A DNA stretch of 35,697 bases. Source: a virus. Below are positions 15,260-24,260 of this stretch, in pieces. The number at the start of each line of letters is the position of its first letter. Position 1 is the first letter of the stretch. The stretch lies in IMG/VR virus record IMGVR_UViG_3300046167_000254, positions 1 through 35,697 of that record, one strand, 5' to 3'. A model generated the notes under the pieces. The model did not search any database, was not told the DNA's origin, and saw only the letters and a list, made by a program, of their open reading frames with translations. The position numbers and the translations under genes were made by a program.

Positions 15260-16144
15260 TTATTCTTTTCCCGGTACTACACTTGTTACAGAAAATCCAT
15301 TGCCGTTGCCGTTAGCTTGGTTGTTAACATTTTGCCCTGCGGTATATTTTAAACCGCTAATTTTAGCTTCTCTTGCTTGTCTTTTCTGCTCTATAACTTC
15401 TGGCCCATCATTTGGCTGTGGGAAATATTGCAATTCAGCATTGTCAAATTCATCTTTACCAATAGCCGCGCCACTTTCTTGACGTAGTATAGCATTAATA
15501 AAATCACGCTTTGCTTGATCATATTTTTGGCCTTCTGGAGTTCTAAGAAAATTGCCAAAAGGTATAGAGCCAGCTATATAATTTCGCATCATAGTGCCTT
15601 GATTTTCTAAATCATTTAAAATGTTTTGTGAAAATTCTGCCCTTTCAACAAAGCCTTTGGATTGAGCTTGAGCCGCAGTCAAATCTTTACTCATCTCAAC
15701 TTTTTGTGTCGGATAAAATTTACCACTGCTATCAAATTGACCAGCAAGAGCGCCATATGATTTTGCCTCTTCTGGCGTAGCTATTCTGTATGTATCTTTA
15801 GGCTTCATTCTGTTTGATAAAATTGCACTTACCACATTTGATGCAGCAGATGGATTAGCTTCTATAACAGCAGCCGCGTCTGCGTATCCATTGCTCTTTA
15901 ACCATTCAACAGTTTTATTTAAATTACCAGCAGCTACACGTTGCATACCACGCTCACGTATGCCTTCACCTGCACGCATCTCTGGCATAATTAATGGATC
16001 AAGAGCTGCGGCAAAAGTTTGCGCTCTACTTAATCCAGTGTTTTCATCACGCTTTCTTGCATAATCTAGCAAGCCGCCGAACCCGCCGCGTGATTGCGAT
16101 GGGTTCATTTGCTCTTGAATAATTTCTGCTGGTTTTTTTATCAT
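15260..16144 (-). CDS. Internal virion / DNA-ejection protein (294 aa)
   Basis: The C-terminal part carries a pattern I know from podovirus ejection proteins: FINAILRQESGAAIGKDEF followed by Gln-Tyr-Phe-Pro-Gln-Pro-Asn-Asp (about residues 215-250). The N-terminal half is helical and basic (MIKKPAEIIQEQMNPSQSRG), with a repeat-like Glu-Arg-Gly-Met-Gln-Arg helix. It probably travels with the DNA into the cell, together with the large protein just downstream. Its ATG overlaps the upstream stop by one base, and the next gene begins two bases after its end. The frame is intact. Family similarity is from memory and could be tested by a profile search. Confidence 0.7.
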   Translation of the reverse strand: MIKKPAEIIQEQMNPSQSRGGFGGLLDYARKRDENTGLSRAQTFAAALDPLIMPEMRAGEGIRERGMQRVAAGNLNKTVEWLKSNGYADAAAVIEANPSAASNVVSAILSNRMKPKDTYRIATPEEAKSYGALAGQFDSSGKFYPTQKVEMSKDLTAAQAQSKGFVERAEFSQNILNDLENQGTMMRNYIAGSIPFGNFLRTPEGQKYDQAKRDFINAILRQESGAAIGKDEFDNAELQYFPQPNDGPEVIEQKRQAREAKISGLKYTAGQNVNNQANGNGNGFSVTSVVPGKE

Positions 16145-16977
16145 TACATCATTCCCGCACCAAGTTGTAGATAACTAAATAAACCGGGGTTCATTGTCTT
16201 AGTTTCTGATTGTGGCACTGGCGTAACACCAAGCGCAGCAAGTGGTGCGTTGAGTGCCGCAGTTGGAGCGCCAGTATAACCCGCATACTGTTGTTTGGCT
16301 GCATCAATGAGTGCTTGCTGTATGCCTTGCTGTAGCAGACCTTGTTGAGCTTGTTGTTGTTGTATTGCTTGGCCTGTACCAAACGCTTGCTGGCCAAGTT
16401 GACCAAGTTGAGCCGCACCAGCCATTTGTCTGCCCTGCTGTGCTTGTGCAGCTTGCAGTGCTGTGTTGAACCCTTGCTGTTGCAGATTGCCAAACGCTTG
16501 TGCGCCCTGCCTTGCAAATGCCTCGTTTGTCAAAGCTTCTGCCACGCCATGCCTTGAGCCGCCAAATGCTCTAGCACCTGAAGCTTGCGCCCCTAGCGTG
16601 TTCATCTGCATTTGCCGTTGTCTTTCAAGGTCAGCTAACGTGTTTTGCGTAACTTGCCTTGTGTATGGGTTCATAAACTGACCAATGTTTGGCGCTTGCA
16701 TTGCTGCTTCTGTGCCTTGAAATGCTTTTTGTAATCCGCCAGCCGCAGCTTGGTTTACGTTAAACCCTTGTGACTGTGCAGGCGCAGCAGTTGGAGCTGC
16801 CATTGGTGAATATTGTGCAGTTGGCGCTGGTGCTGGAGCTGGCATAGCTCTTGGCATTTCACCATTTCCACCTTTACCACCAGACATTGGTGGTGATGGT
16901 AGTGGAGTAAAATCACTTACGCCCGTTGCAGGCATACCATCTTTTCCCATTGGTCTTACTTGTCCGCCGCCAGCCAT
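16144..16977 (-). CDS. Gln/Ala-rich internal virion protein (277 aa)
   Basis: The first 75 residues are Pro/Gly/Met-rich and disordered. Residues about 90-215 form a Gln/Ala-rich helical region with motifs FMNPYTRQVTQNTLADLERQ and QASGARAFGGSRHGVAEALT. The end is a more apolar tail. I have seen the Asn-Pro-Tyr-Thr and Gly-Ala-Arg-Ala-Phe-Gly-Gly-Ser-Arg motifs in phage structural proteins next to ejection genes. It is flanked without gaps by two further structural proteins, forming an ejection-protein block. Repeated CAG/GCA codons give local low complexity in the DNA. Confidence 0.65.
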   Translation of the reverse strand: MAGGGQVRPMGKDGMPATGVSDFTPLPSPPMSGGKGGNGEMPRAMPAPAPAPTAQYSPMAAPTAAPAQSQGFNVNQAAAGGLQKAFQGTEAAMQAPNIGQFMNPYTRQVTQNTLADLERQRQMQMNTLGAQASGARAFGGSRHGVAEALTNEAFARQGAQAFGNLQQQGFNTALQAAQAQQGRQMAGAAQLGQLGQQAFGTGQAIQQQQAQQGLLQQGIQQALIDAAKQQYAGYTGAPTAALNAPLAALGVTPVPQSETKTMNPGLFSYLQLGAGMM

Positions 16978-16978
16978 G

Positions 16979-18772
16979 TTATGCTTCCTTCTTATTGTTT
17001 TTTGGTAGCAATACTGCGCCTACTGCATATGAGAATGCTTCGCCAACTGCAGCTATCACTTTACCAACTTTATTAGACTTATGTTTTTCTGGACTCATTG
17101 TGTGAGCCATTTCTTCTGCCCATGCTTTAACAATAGGCCACATAACTTTACGTGCAACTTTACCGCCAACTGTGTCTCTCTTAACAAAGTCTGCTAGAGG
17201 CGCAGCCCATGCATGGTATCCGTTCATTAGTTTTCTATTGTTTCTATGCAACCATACACCATATCTTTGATCTAGACGCCATATATCTCTCGGTAAATAA
17301 CCTAGCTCATAATATGCGCAGCATAGGATTTTTGATGAACCGCCGCCACCGCCGCCACCGCCGCCACTTGATTTTGAGCCTCCGCCGCTACTAACAATTG
17401 GGCCGGGCGCTCTAACTGCATTGCCTTTACTATCTTTCACAGCATTTCCACTGGAGTCTCTAACAACTCCGCCAGTATATGTAGGTGTAGGGTTTGAATT
17501 ATCACGTCTACGTGCGGCCTCTTGAGCAACTAATGCTGCTTCATTTCTTATTGCCAGCTCTTGAGCTTCTCTTTGCGCTACAACTTGAGCATCATCTGCT
17601 GCTTTCTTTGCTGCTGCAAATCTAGCACTTTCAGCGCTCGCCAAATCATATTGGTCAGGCAATACAGCCGGTACTGGTGTAGCATTAAAGTCGTAATCAA
17701 TAGCGCTTGGGTCAAACCCACCAGCAGCAGCTTTTGCCGCAAGGTCTTTGCTTTGCGTATCAACTGCGCCTTCAAAGTTAATGCCTGAATAAACATTGTC
17801 AGCAATACCACCGCCAAAGCCTAATAATCCCACTTCTGGTAATCCTGTTAAATTGCCGCTTAAACCTCCAGTAACAAGTGAACCGCCATACGATCCGCCA
17901 GTGCTGTCATAACCTCTTCGAGTAGGGTTTCCATCTGCGTCCGGGAAAGTGTTATAGTATGCCATTCCGCCTGATGGGTCTTGGAAGGATGGTTCTTTGT
18001 TTTGCAACATTTTTAAGTTATCATAAAAGCCCATTTGATTTGAGCCTACAGCACCCATCGCTATATCTTCTTGGGCTAACCTAGCCGCAGCGCCTTCTGG
18101 GCTTTCAACATATCTTCTTTGAGCTTCATTTAAAACCTGTGTAGTGGGATCATAACCGCTGCCGGGCGCTATTGTGTCTGCATACCTAGCCATTTCTTGT
18201 TGTGTAAGGGAAGAGCCGCTAACTTGCTGGCCCATCTGATCTAGTAGTCTTTGGTAATTATCGTCACTGCGTTGCTCACGGCGCATAGCTTCCATTCTTG
18301 CAGTTTCTTCAGCTGCGCGCTGTGTCTCTGCATATGTTGGATACATATTGTAATCTATTGGCATTGGCGCGTTTGAACCGGGTGCGCCAGAATATGGATT
18401 AATAAAGAAGCTATCCATGTATGATTTCTGTGCTGGCCTTTGTCTTGCAAGCTCATCTAATGACTGTTGATATATTGGAGCTGATGAATAACCACTTACG
18501 CCGCCAGCATATTGTGTAGGCGCTCCCATACCACCCATTATATCTTGCTGGCTCATTGGAGCGCCCATTCCAAATGCATCAGCAACGTCAGCAGTGTTTT
18601 GAAACGCGGCTTGTTGCATAGGTGTGAATGCAGCTACGTCTGGGCCATAGTATGGAACATAACCAAGTTGGGAAATACGTTCAGCTTTATTTAAGTTACG
18701 CTGCGCCGCTTTCTCAATGTATTCTGGGATTTCAACACTAGATGTTGTTGATCCGCCTTTGCCACCTGACAT
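16979..18772 (-). CDS. Large structural protein with Gly-linker and conserved C-terminal domain (597 aa)
   Basis: The N-terminus (MSGGKGGSTTSSVEIPEYIE, then a helix with QRNLNKAERIS) resembles the start of the downstream Gln-rich virion protein family. The middle is long, Gly/Ser/Gln-rich and mostly disordered. Around residue 470 a run of nine Gly forms a linker. The last 115 residues form a separate, compact-looking domain beginning CCAYYELGYLPRDIWRLDQR and rich in Trp and basic residues. This is probably an ejection or tail-associated protein. It overlaps the stop of the acetyltransferase-like gene by one base. The exact role is unknown. Confidence 0.6.
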   Translation of the reverse strand: MSGGKGGSTTSSVEIPEYIEKAAQRNLNKAERISQLGYVPYYGPDVAAFTPMQQAAFQNTADVADAFGMGAPMSQQDIMGGMGAPTQYAGGVSGYSSAPIYQQSLDELARQRPAQKSYMDSFFINPYSGAPGSNAPMPIDYNMYPTYAETQRAAEETARMEAMRREQRSDDNYQRLLDQMGQQVSGSSLTQQEMARYADTIAPGSGYDPTTQVLNEAQRRYVESPEGAAARLAQEDIAMGAVGSNQMGFYDNLKMLQNKEPSFQDPSGGMAYYNTFPDADGNPTRRGYDSTGGSYGGSLVTGGLSGNLTGLPEVGLLGFGGGIADNVYSGINFEGAVDTQSKDLAAKAAAGGFDPSAIDYDFNATPVPAVLPDQYDLASAESARFAAAKKAADDAQVVAQREAQELAIRNEAALVAQEAARRRDNSNPTPTYTGGVVRDSSGNAVKDSKGNAVRAPGPIVSSGGGSKSSGGGGGGGGGSSKILCCAYYELGYLPRDIWRLDQRYGVWLHRNNRKLMNGYHAWAAPLADFVKRDTVGGKVARKVMWPIVKAWAEEMAHTMSPEKHKSNKVGKVIAAVGEAFSYAVGAVLLPKNNKKEA

Positions 18773-19134
18773 TATTCAAACTCCTTAACATAAGACGAAT
18801 GTAACTGCTTCCAGCCATGTTTCGCCAATGGTTTTTTCCAGCCTACACGCCCCGTCATGGTTAGTGCTGTGCATCCTTGCGCTTTAGCCCACTGTATCAC
18901 ATCTTTGTGCATATCCAAAATTTGATCCAATTCACCACCGCCAAGAAACACGTTTAACATTCGTTTACGTGGATATACCACAATTTCTGTTACTATGCAC
19001 CCCTTTGGCGTAGGCCACAACTGCATAGTACCTTTATATATTCCTTCAGCAACATCGATAAAGTCATGTGTACCACCAGAATACTCTAAAGCTGCTTCAA
19101 TCCAAGGCTTACATCTCTCTATTTCTTCAATCAT
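18772..19134 (-). CDS. GNAT-like acetyltransferase-related protein (120 aa)
   Basis: A small alpha/beta protein. The segment Ile-Val-Thr-Glu-Ile-Val-Val-Tyr-Pro-Arg-Lys-Arg-Met followed by Leu-Asn-Val-Phe-Leu-Gly-Gly-Gly-Glu-Leu-Asp resembles the strand-loop-helix of GNAT folds that binds acetyl-CoA. The end, GRVGWKKPLAKHGWKQLH, is the terminal motif of a family commonly encoded beside structural genes of podoviruses. Whether it is still an enzyme is unclear: the Gly-rich loop is shortened. It overlaps both neighbours by 1-4 bases. It may modify virion or host proteins, or act as a chaperone. Confidence 0.6.
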   Translation of the reverse strand: MIEEIERCKPWIEAALEYSGGTHDFIDVAEGIYKGTMQLWPTPKGCIVTEIVVYPRKRMLNVFLGGGELDQILDMHKDVIQWAKAQGCTALTMTGRVGWKKPLAKHGWKQLHSSYVKEFE

Positions 19135-19793
19135 GCGTGCGTCCTTGTGATTGATAATGTTGAGGATGGTATAGCTGGCACTGGAGATGATGCAGCTGTG
19201 TAATTTAAAAATCCATCTGTATTATCTATCATGTAATTTACCTCAAGATAATCATTAGCCGCCACAGTAAATATCTGCGTTCTAGATATAACAACTGTAG
19301 CGTTATTCTGATGTAGTGCAGTTGTCATAGCACCATCTGTTGACGCTGTACCATTTATGCTAGGCCAAAAGTAAAAGTGTACTGTGCTTGCGCTTGTTGA
19401 TGATATTTGTGCGGAAAATGATAATACATATTCTCCAGCCTCTTCAAATACAATTCTACTTGCTGGCGTACCTTGCGTAATCTTTGAGTTGCCAGACGGT
19501 GCATCATAGGTCAGCTTGTATGCCGTATTTGCCGCAACTGGTGTAACATCTGATGTTTTAATAAAATTAGCGTGTCCGCCTTCTACTACAATTTGACGCC
19601 ATTCCCCACCTTCGCTCACAACTGGATATTTATATTCCCTATCCCACATGAGTGTACCATCGTCAGCTGCAGTTTCGCCACCAGTTTGCTGAACAAGAGG
19701 TGATCTTGTTTGTGACATAAATTGCATGAGGCGTCTGCCCCATGTTTTCCAATCATCTCCATATGGTTCTGGTGGCCTTTGCTGTTGCGTCAT
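19131..19793 (-). CDS. Virion protein with C1q-like jelly-roll C-terminus (220 aa)
   Basis: The N-terminal 45 residues are polar (MTQQQRPPEPYGDDWKTWGR). From about residue 80 the protein is all-beta, with segments ASRIVFEEAGEYVLSFSAQI, Thr-Val-His-Phe-Tyr-Phe-Trp-Pro-Ser-Ile-Asn-Gly, Ser-Arg-Thr-Gln-Ile-Phe and Asp-Tyr-Leu-Glu-Val-Asn-Tyr. That is the strand order of C1q/TNF-type jelly rolls found in phage decoration and receptor-contact proteins. The N-terminus likely anchors it to the tail or head. Its ATG overlaps the stop of the upstream tail gene (ATGA), and its own stop overlaps the next gene. The role in attachment is inferred. Confidence 0.6.
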   Translation of the reverse strand: MTQQQRPPEPYGDDWKTWGRRLMQFMSQTRSPLVQQTGGETAADDGTLMWDREYKYPVVSEGGEWRQIVVEGGHANFIKTSDVTPVAANTAYKLTYDAPSGNSKITQGTPASRIVFEEAGEYVLSFSAQISSTSASTVHFYFWPSINGTASTDGAMTTALHQNNATVVISRTQIFTVAANDYLEVNYMIDNTDGFLNYTAASSPVPAIPSSTLSITRTHA

Positions 19794-21271
19794 CTTCTAC
19801 CACCTGCAACAACATCAAGTCTATTTACGCCAACACGCCAATCGCCTAGCTCAACTGCGCTTACACGCATTCTCATTTGACGTCCGGTAAATCTCAATGA
19901 TGTAGGCGTGGACATTGTATATGGGCCGTAATCACGCTCAACACCGTTGGGATAAAATCGTGTTTTAAACGTCACGTTCACATCACCTTGTGTTTTCTCA
20001 TCAGGTATCATTTCGGTTACAGACGCAACTGTATCACCAGACCCAAGCATAATAGGGCCTGTTTCGGCAAATGGCACAAGTGAACCGTAATCGTATCCAA
20101 TTTCATGCTCGTAAATCTTGTAGTCATCGGCATCTACCCAAAGAGGTTTTCTAAATGCACCTGCATCTACGCCAGCAGTTCTTGCTAATTCACCAATATA
20201 CCATGTGTTTTCAATATAGTTAAACACAACATATCGGTCATTCTCAGTAGATTGAGCTGATGGGTAAAACCAGAATATTTCACCAAAGTTGCTATTGGTT
20301 ACGCAGAATGCCTTACTTATTTGGCCTCGGTTCATATCGTTAAACACGTAATCCGCAACTTCACTTTGTATTTCTTGCACTCTACCGCCAGTGTAAGCAT
20401 AAAATGCGTGTGCGCCCATCCAGAATGCGCCTGCATCAACAACTGATACAGCTTTATTAGCCGCTAAACCACATGATGAGCCAACACGCTCAATTCCATA
20501 AACATATGGTGGGCCTACATAATTTGCTACGTGTGCGTCTGTACTGGTTAAGATAAGCGTTTGGCCTCGCACTTTAATGCCTGCCATAATTTGACCGCTT
20601 GTGTTTAACTCTAAATCACCGGCTTCATTTGTGGCGGCTGGCGTCCATAGCGTGTTATCTTCTCGATCAGACCATTGCACTTTGCGCGGGTTTCCACCCG
20701 CTCCAAGAGCAAATAAGAAACGCTCTTCTGTTACCACCAATGACCTATTATCTACTGGAGCGTTAGTTATAACTGCGGCTGGTGTACCCGTTGCCAATGC
20801 CCACTCGTATAATTTACCATCATCTTCTGTGCATCCTACAAGGTTTTCGCCCCACGTGTCTAATGCCCAAGACGTTGCTGGCTGTATTCTTACTGTGTCT
20901 GGACGCTCTACACCAAATGCGTAGCTGCCGTATAAACTACCGCCATACCCCGTAAATGATACTGCATCATCTCTGCCCGCAGTAAATGAAGTCGGGGTTA
21001 TATCAAACCTAGAGCCAGTTTCATTCCAGACGTATAATTTATTATATGATCCGCCAGCTATCCAACGGGCATTGCTATTATCTATCCAAGATAACATGCC
21101 ACGCACTGGAGCTGCGGCTGCGTTATCCGAACGTGTACGCCAGCCACCCATTGGGCGCATGGTATTATCTATCCATCGAATTAAATTTGCATCACGCCAG
21201 CGACCATTGGATTGCAGGTCAGTTCCGTTACGGTAAACTCCAGAAGGAATATCTAGTGGAATAAGTGGCAT
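19790..21271 (-). CDS. P22 gp10-like tail-stump / packaged-DNA-stabilisation protein (493 aa)
   Basis: A long all-beta protein with many short Trp-, Tyr- and Gly-rich strands, repeated WxDN/GG turns (Trp-Arg-Asp-Ala-Asn-Leu-Ile-Arg-Trp-Ile-Asp-Asn, Ser-Trp-Ile-Asp-Asn-Ser) and a C-terminal Arg-Phe-Thr-Gly-Arg-Gln-Met-Arg-Met-Arg-Val strand. Length and layout fit the gp10 class, a beta-propeller protein that plugs and extends the tail after packaging. A ribosome site GAGGT lies five bases before the ATG at 21271. A terminator and a candidate promoter just upstream suggest it heads its own transcript. Gene order (fibre cassette before, ejection genes after) fits a tail role. Confidence 0.6.
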   Translation of the reverse strand: MPLIPLDIPSGVYRNGTDLQSNGRWRDANLIRWIDNTMRPMGGWRTRSDNAAAAPVRGMLSWIDNSNARWIAGGSYNKLYVWNETGSRFDITPTSFTAGRDDAVSFTGYGGSLYGSYAFGVERPDTVRIQPATSWALDTWGENLVGCTEDDGKLYEWALATGTPAAVITNAPVDNRSLVVTEERFLFALGAGGNPRKVQWSDREDNTLWTPAATNEAGDLELNTSGQIMAGIKVRGQTLILTSTDAHVANYVGPPYVYGIERVGSSCGLAANKAVSVVDAGAFWMGAHAFYAYTGGRVQEIQSEVADYVFNDMNRGQISKAFCVTNSNFGEIFWFYPSAQSTENDRYVVFNYIENTWYIGELARTAGVDAGAFRKPLWVDADDYKIYEHEIGYDYGSLVPFAETGPIMLGSGDTVASVTEMIPDEKTQGDVNVTFKTRFYPNGVERDYGPYTMSTPTSLRFTGRQMRMRVSAVELGDWRVGVNRLDVVAGGRR

Positions 21272-21284
21272 ATAGACCTCATGG

Positions 21285-21332
21285 CGTTGAACTTGTTGGA
21301 CTATAACACATTTTGCAGTAAAATAACAACAG
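21285..21332 (-). promoter_or_regulatory. Candidate promoter for the gp10-like gene
   Basis: On the minus strand, TTGTTA overlaps the end of the terminator hairpin. A spacer of 18 bases then leads to TATAGT preceded by TG one base upstream (extended -10), about 20-25 bases before the gp10-like ATG. It would restart transcription after the terminator. The score by eye is moderate, and AT-rich DNA can produce such matches by chance. Confidence 0.4.
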
Positions 21333-21356
21333 GAGTAATACGACTTACCCCTGTTG
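21327..21356 (-). terminator. Rho-independent-type terminator after the tail-fibre cassette
   Basis: CAACAGGAGTAA (21327-21338) and TTACCCCTGTTG (21345-21356) pair over 12 positions with one mismatch and a 6-base loop. On the minus strand the stem is followed by TTATTTTACTG, a T-rich tail. It lies 12 bases after the stop of the DUF6447-like gene, and the next gene starts 56 bases later. This is the clearest terminator within the leftward block. Confidence 0.7.
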
Positions 21357-21367
21357 CATATATTTGT

Positions 21368-21598
21368 TTATTCTTCAGCTTCTTCAGCTTCAACTATTGC
21401 TTCATCTAAGGATACAGACAAGCGTTGTATAAATGCTTCACGACCAATACTTAGCTGGTCTAAATTAAATCTGGCGTTGTCTAATTTACGCCCTAGATCA
21501 TTTATGTGGTTTAGCATTATCTTTTGCTCATCAGTAAAGTCATCAACATTATATTCTATGTCGTTAACTGTAATGAGGTTCTTTTCGTTTTTACTCAT
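21368..21598 (-). CDS. DUF6447-like small protein (76 aa)
   Basis: The pattern ITVNDIEYNVDDFTDEQKIM, followed by Asn-His-Ile-Asn-Asp-Leu and a C-terminal helix with Glu-Ala-Phe-Ile-Gln-Arg-Leu, fits DUF6447, a family of small phage proteins that begin with a beta-hairpin naming the substrate-like strand and continue as a two-helix coiled coil. Its role is unknown; members often sit near tail-fibre genes, as here. GGAGACTACA precedes the ATG. The gene ends the fibre cassette, directly before the terminator. The end is acidic (repeated Glu-Ala-Glu-Glu). Confidence 0.65.
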   Translation of the reverse strand: MSKNEKNLITVNDIEYNVDDFTDEQKIMLNHINDLGRKLDNARFNLDQLSIGREAFIQRLSVSLDEAIVEAEEAEE

Positions 21599-21623
21599 TG
21601 TAGTCTCCTTTGGTTAGGTTAAT

Positions 21624-21869
21624 TTAGGAAGCGGTGTATCCGTTCCCTGCTGTGATAGCTGCATTAGCCGCTGTCATATCTTCTGTTGTCCAGTAATCTT
21701 TAGCAACCATTAGTTCTAGGTGCTGAGTATTACGATCCACACAGTCTTGTCTGTCTGCCGCATCATCATCTGCCATAGCATTACCTGCTATCACGTCATT
21801 GATAAGTGCAACTGAGTCACCCATTGCTGAGTAGTTCTGTGCGATTTGTTCTGCTGTTAAGTCATCCAT
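21624..21869 (-). CDS. Hypothetical small acidic protein after the fibre gene (81 aa)
   Basis: A short acidic helical protein (MDDLTAEQIAQNYSAMGDSV, then an Asp-Asp-Asp-Ala-Ala-Asp stretch and Glu-Leu-Met-Val-Ala-Lys-Asp-Tyr-Trp). The start at 21869 follows the fibre stop by three bases. The Asn-Ala-Ala-Ile-Thr-Ala-Gly end is like proteins that follow S74 fibres and may help fibre folding or attachment. No motif I know identifies it. The frame is intact, and gene-to-gene spacing supports it as real. Confidence 0.55.
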   Translation of the reverse strand: MDDLTAEQIAQNYSAMGDSVALINDVIAGNAMADDDAADRQDCVDRNTQHLELMVAKDYWTTEDMTAANAAITAGNGYTAS

Positions 21870-21872
21870 CGG

Positions 21873-24197
21873 TTATGCTCCTTCTAAAGCTGTAATACGA
21901 GCCTCTAGCTCTTGGATTGTTTTTACTAATAGTGGTACAAGTTTAGACTGATCTATGCCTTGGTACTCTGGGTTGCCATCTGCATCAACTGCATCTTTAG
22001 CTCCAGTTACACACTCTGGTACAACTGCTTGTGCTTCGTGGGCTAAGAAACCATCGACTGTAGTATCTGGATCAGCAATAAAGTTAAACCTTGCTGGCTT
22101 GAGTTGCTTTAACCTAGTTGTAGCATCCCATGTGTAGTCTACGTTTTCTTTTAGGCGGTAGTCTGATGAAGTGTTGTATGCGGTTGATGAGCCACTTGTG
22201 GAAATTGTACCGACAGTGCCGTTGCCATTAACAAAGACCATTCTATGTCTAAAGTTAGTATCTGCTCCACCAGAAACAGTAATAGATGGATGAGCAGTAT
22301 TAGTAAAATTAATACCAGAAGCGGATGATGAAGGAGGTTGATGCCAAATTAAATCTCCAGATGCATTTATATGCACTCTAGGATTACCATCCCCATCAGA
22401 CAGCACGATGTTGTTGCTTGAGGTGCGGATGTCTAGGCCGCCTTGGTTGCCGTTGTAGCGTCCAAGGATGGTGTTACCACCGCCACTAGTTACAAGAACA
22501 CCAGCTTGTTGACCAATAAGTGTGTTAGCTCCACCTGTTGCATAGAAACCTGCCTGTCTACCAAAGAAAGCATTATACTGACTTGTAGTATTAGTATAGC
22601 CAGCTTCATGACCTACTGCTGTGTTGCTACCTGCGGTAGTATTATTATAAAGTGAGCGAAAACCCATTGAAACATTATCAGACCCTGTCGTACTATACCT
22701 AGAACTTTCGTAACCAACAGCAGTGTTTTGAGTTGCGGTAGTAGTACTATAAGCCGATTGATACCCAACTGCCGTGTTGTTACTTGCGGTGGTGCTTGAG
22801 ACTAAAGAAGCATAACCAATAGCAGTATTGTTACTACCCGTCGTATTAAATTCTAAAGAAGCCATACCAAAAGCCGCATTTCTCTCACCAGTTGTATTAG
22901 CCTCTAAAGATGTTCTTCCGAAAGCTGTACTTCTTTCAGCTGTACTATTTTTCAGAGCGTGATAACCAACAGCAGTGCTGTAGCTTGCGGTGGTGTTGGA
23001 CTGTAAAGCACGATGGCCTATACCAACATTGTTAATACCTGTAGTATTAGCACCTAATGCATTATAGCCTCCTGCAAAATTATATGAAGCAGTAGTGTTA
23101 TTTGCTAGTGTATACATACCAATACCCACATTATCTGCGCCAGTAGTATTAGCATATAAAGCAGATTGACCAACAGCCACATTATTAGCACCAGTAGTGT
23201 TTGTTAATAAAGAATACAAGCCATAAGCAGAGTTATTAGCACCTGTAGTATTCTCTCTCAGTGCCTCCACACCAACTGCTGTGTTGTAATTTGCTGTAGT
23301 ATTTGATGATAAAGCACCTTTACCAACTGAAACATTACTAAAGCCTGTAGTATTAGCATAAAGCGACTGATACCCAACTGCTGTGTTGTTTGATGCGGTG
23401 GTGTTGGAACGTAGTGCATCTCTCCCCATAGCTACGTTGTTTGAACCAGTAGTGTTAAAGTTTAAAGAGGCAAAACCTATGCCAATATTGTTGCTACCTG
23501 TAGTGTTCGTGCCTAGTGCCTTACCCACAGCTACATTTATATCTCCTGTAGTATTAGCATAAAGCGACTGATACCCAACTGCTGTGTTGTTTGATGCGGT
23601 GGTGTTTGAGTAGAGGGAAGAATCACCTACCGCTACATTATTACTTCCTGTGGTATTTGTGTCTAAAGACTGTGTACCTACAGAAACATTATAATTACCT
23701 GATGTAGTATTATTTAATGCTTGAGTACCTATTGCAACATTCTGACTTCCTGAAGTATTAAATGTTAATGCGTTATCTCCAACAGCAGTATTATAGTTTC
23801 CGCTAAGAGAACCATCATCTAATGCATTATCACCCAACGCCACGTTGCCTGTACCAACAGGATAGTTTCCGTCTAGCTTGATTGTGCCGCCGTCTACTGA
23901 AACATTACCTGCAACTGTAAGGGATGTAAGGCTTCCAAGTGACGTAATATTAGCTTGTGCGGCAGTAGTTAGTGTACCTGCAATATTTGTAAATGTACCA
24001 GCCGCTGCTGATGCACCGCCAATGACTGTACCATCAATCGTACCAGAGTTAATATCAATACCCGTGACAGGTGTTGTCCCGTCTAGCAGATTATCAACGC
24101 TATCTAAATTGGTGTTTATCTTTGTACCCCAAGTATCCTCGGACGCGCCAACTTCTGGTTTTACCAAACCATATGTGGTTGTTGTAGTATCAGCCAT
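21873..24197 (-). CDS. Tail fibre with 17-residue repeats and C-terminal S74 peptidase chaperone domain (774 aa)
   Basis: Residues 1-40 ([20 protein letters not shown]) are a typical fibre anchor. From about 115 to 560 runs a tandem array of some 26 copies of a 17-residue repeat (consensus Thr-Gly-Ser-Asn-Asn-Val-Ala-Val-Gly-x-x-Ser-Leu-x-x-Asn-Thr). This is the left-handed beta-roll seen in YadA-head-like adhesins. A linker and a small domain lead to the S74 intramolecular chaperone from about residue 677 ([10 protein letters not shown], nucleophile Ser with Lys683), which trimerises and then cuts itself off. The last 20 residues are a coiled coil. This is probably the receptor-binding fibre. 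The repeats show recent duplication in the DNA. Confidence 0.9.
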   Translation of the reverse strand: MADTTTTTYGLVKPEVGASEDTWGTKINTNLDSVDNLLDGTTPVTGIDINSGTIDGTVIGGASAAAGTFTNIAGTLTTAAQANITSLGSLTSLTVAGNVSVDGGTIKLDGNYPVGTGNVALGDNALDDGSLSGNYNTAVGDNALTFNTSGSQNVAIGTQALNNTTSGNYNVSVGTQSLDTNTTGSNNVAVGDSSLYSNTTASNNTAVGYQSLYANTTGDINVAVGKALGTNTTGSNNIGIGFASLNFNTTGSNNVAMGRDALRSNTTASNNTAVGYQSLYANTTGFSNVSVGKGALSSNTTANYNTAVGVEALRENTTGANNSAYGLYSLLTNTTGANNVAVGQSALYANTTGADNVGIGMYTLANNTTASYNFAGGYNALGANTTGINNVGIGHRALQSNTTASYSTAVGYHALKNSTAERSTAFGRTSLEANTTGERNAAFGMASLEFNTTGSNNTAIGYASLVSSTTASNNTAVGYQSAYSTTTATQNTAVGYESSRYSTTGSDNVSMGFRSLYNNTTAGSNTAVGHEAGYTNTTSQYNAFFGRQAGFYATGGANTLIGQQAGVLVTSGGGNTILGRYNGNQGGLDIRTSSNNIVLSDGDGNPRVHINASGDLIWHQPPSSSASGINFTNTAHPSITVSGGADTNFRHRMVFVNGNGTVGTISTSGSSTAYNTSSDYRLKENVDYTWDATTRLKQLKPARFNFIADPDTTVDGFLAHEAQAVVPECVTGAKDAVDADGNPEYQGIDQSKLVPLLVKTIQELEARITALEGA
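23344..23606. repeat. Two exact 62-bp copies inside the fibre gene
   Basis: The 62 bases at 23344-23405 recur exactly at 23545-23606, 201 bases away. They code for the same 17-residue repeat plus flanks. The distance equals 67 codons, four repeats less one residue, because one intervening repeat is a residue short. Identity at third positions points to a recent duplication or gene-conversion event. Confidence 0.85.
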
Positions 24198-24260
24198 GTT
24201 AATCTCCTATGCGGCGTTAGCCAAAGTTATACTTCTTGCCTATGAAGCTGTCCATTCCAT

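Noticed and set aside
21873-24197. CRISPR-like or DGR-like repeat array
   Set aside because: The repeats are in-frame 51-bp protein repeats of a fibre, with no spacers. No reverse transcriptase or template repeat is present anywhere.
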